Assembly: GCA_009691805.1 (NCBI GenBank)
Contig: SIAK01000011.1
Location: forward strand, 1-62,867
Length of the DNA: 62,867 nt
Source of the DNA: Phycisphaerales bacterium
Lineage (GTDB): Bacteria; Planctomycetota; Phycisphaerae; Phycisphaerales; SM1A02
Reading direction: 5' to 3'
Made by a program: the position numbers and the translations under genes. A model generated the notes under the pieces. It was not told the origin of the DNA. It did no database searches and saw nothing but the letters and a program-made list of their open reading frames with translations. Shown here piece after piece: positions 62,837 through 62,867 of the stretch (its first letter is position 1; each line of letters opens with the position of its first letter).

Positions 62837-62867
62837 ATCAGACACACGCGATAGTCGAGGCATGAGC

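Overview
This 62.9 kb window is moderately GC-rich bacterial chromosome with almost no non-coding space: no gap exceeds about 210 bases, and neighbours on the same strand often overlap by ATGA, GTGA or TTGA. Several features point to a planctomycete, probably of the Phycisphaerae. They are a small basic protein of the Planctomycetes/Verrucomicrobia/Chlamydiae type (61253), two secreted proteins ending in a short dockerin-like Asp-rich repeat closed by W-G-x-C (44749, 47351), a long operon of coiled-coil, VWA, MoxR and DUF58 genes, and an FG-GAP/UnbV protein. No tRNA, rRNA, CRISPR array, insertion sequence or phage gene was seen. The assignment is inference from gene content, not from a marker phylogeny.

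Layout. 1-5.5 kb: the end of a 2-oxoacid dehydrogenase E2 gene, an FtsX/LolD-type ABC pair divergent from a zinc-type binding protein, and a secreted endonuclease/phosphatase. 5.5-14 kb (minus strand): an AsmA-like giant envelope protein, a LOG-family protein, a lipoprotein, pssA and trpB. 14-25.3 kb: a membrane protein with an acidic Gly-rich tail, a pteridine-reductase-like SDR, a TPR lipoprotein, valS, a gluzincin-like lipoprotein, rsmD, a hydrolase, a toroid-fold secreted protein, and a CheX-CheY-FapA group in which CheX lacks its N-terminal half and CheY has lost its middle. 25.3-30 kb: ispD, an iron-uptake operon (feoA-feoB-small Cys protein) behind a 19-bp perfect palindrome with Fur-box geometry, a PilZ protein and a BFD-like [2Fe-2S] protein.

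30.1-42.6 kb: a seven-gene, fully overlapping operon. Its order is coiled-coil membrane protein, Tat-type iron-ABC binding protein, two-domain ABC permease fused to an NHL propeller, VWA/amidotransferase-fold protein, MoxR ATPase, DUF58 protein and BatA-like VWA protein. It encodes no ABC ATPase. This is the most unusual part of the window.

42.6-52.3 kb: a TPR protein fused to a YggX-type iron-trafficking domain, a zincin-like metallopeptidase, pyrD, the two dockerin-tailed secreted proteins (one a di-haem oxidoreductase), a TPR/FG-GAP pair, and greA. 52.4-57.5 kb (minus strand): a cell-wall cluster murC-murB-ddl followed by an FtsQ-like protein and a membrane protein. 57.7-62.8 kb: nth, a membrane protein, a TIM-barrel protein with acpS, a SPOR-like protein, the small basic protein with a strong terminator, and an aminotransferase.

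Iron handling recurs: Feo, BFD, YggX, and an iron-type binding protein and permease. Many starts lack a Shine-Dalgarno sequence; several have a TANNNT box 6-7 bases upstream, which suggests leaderless mRNAs.
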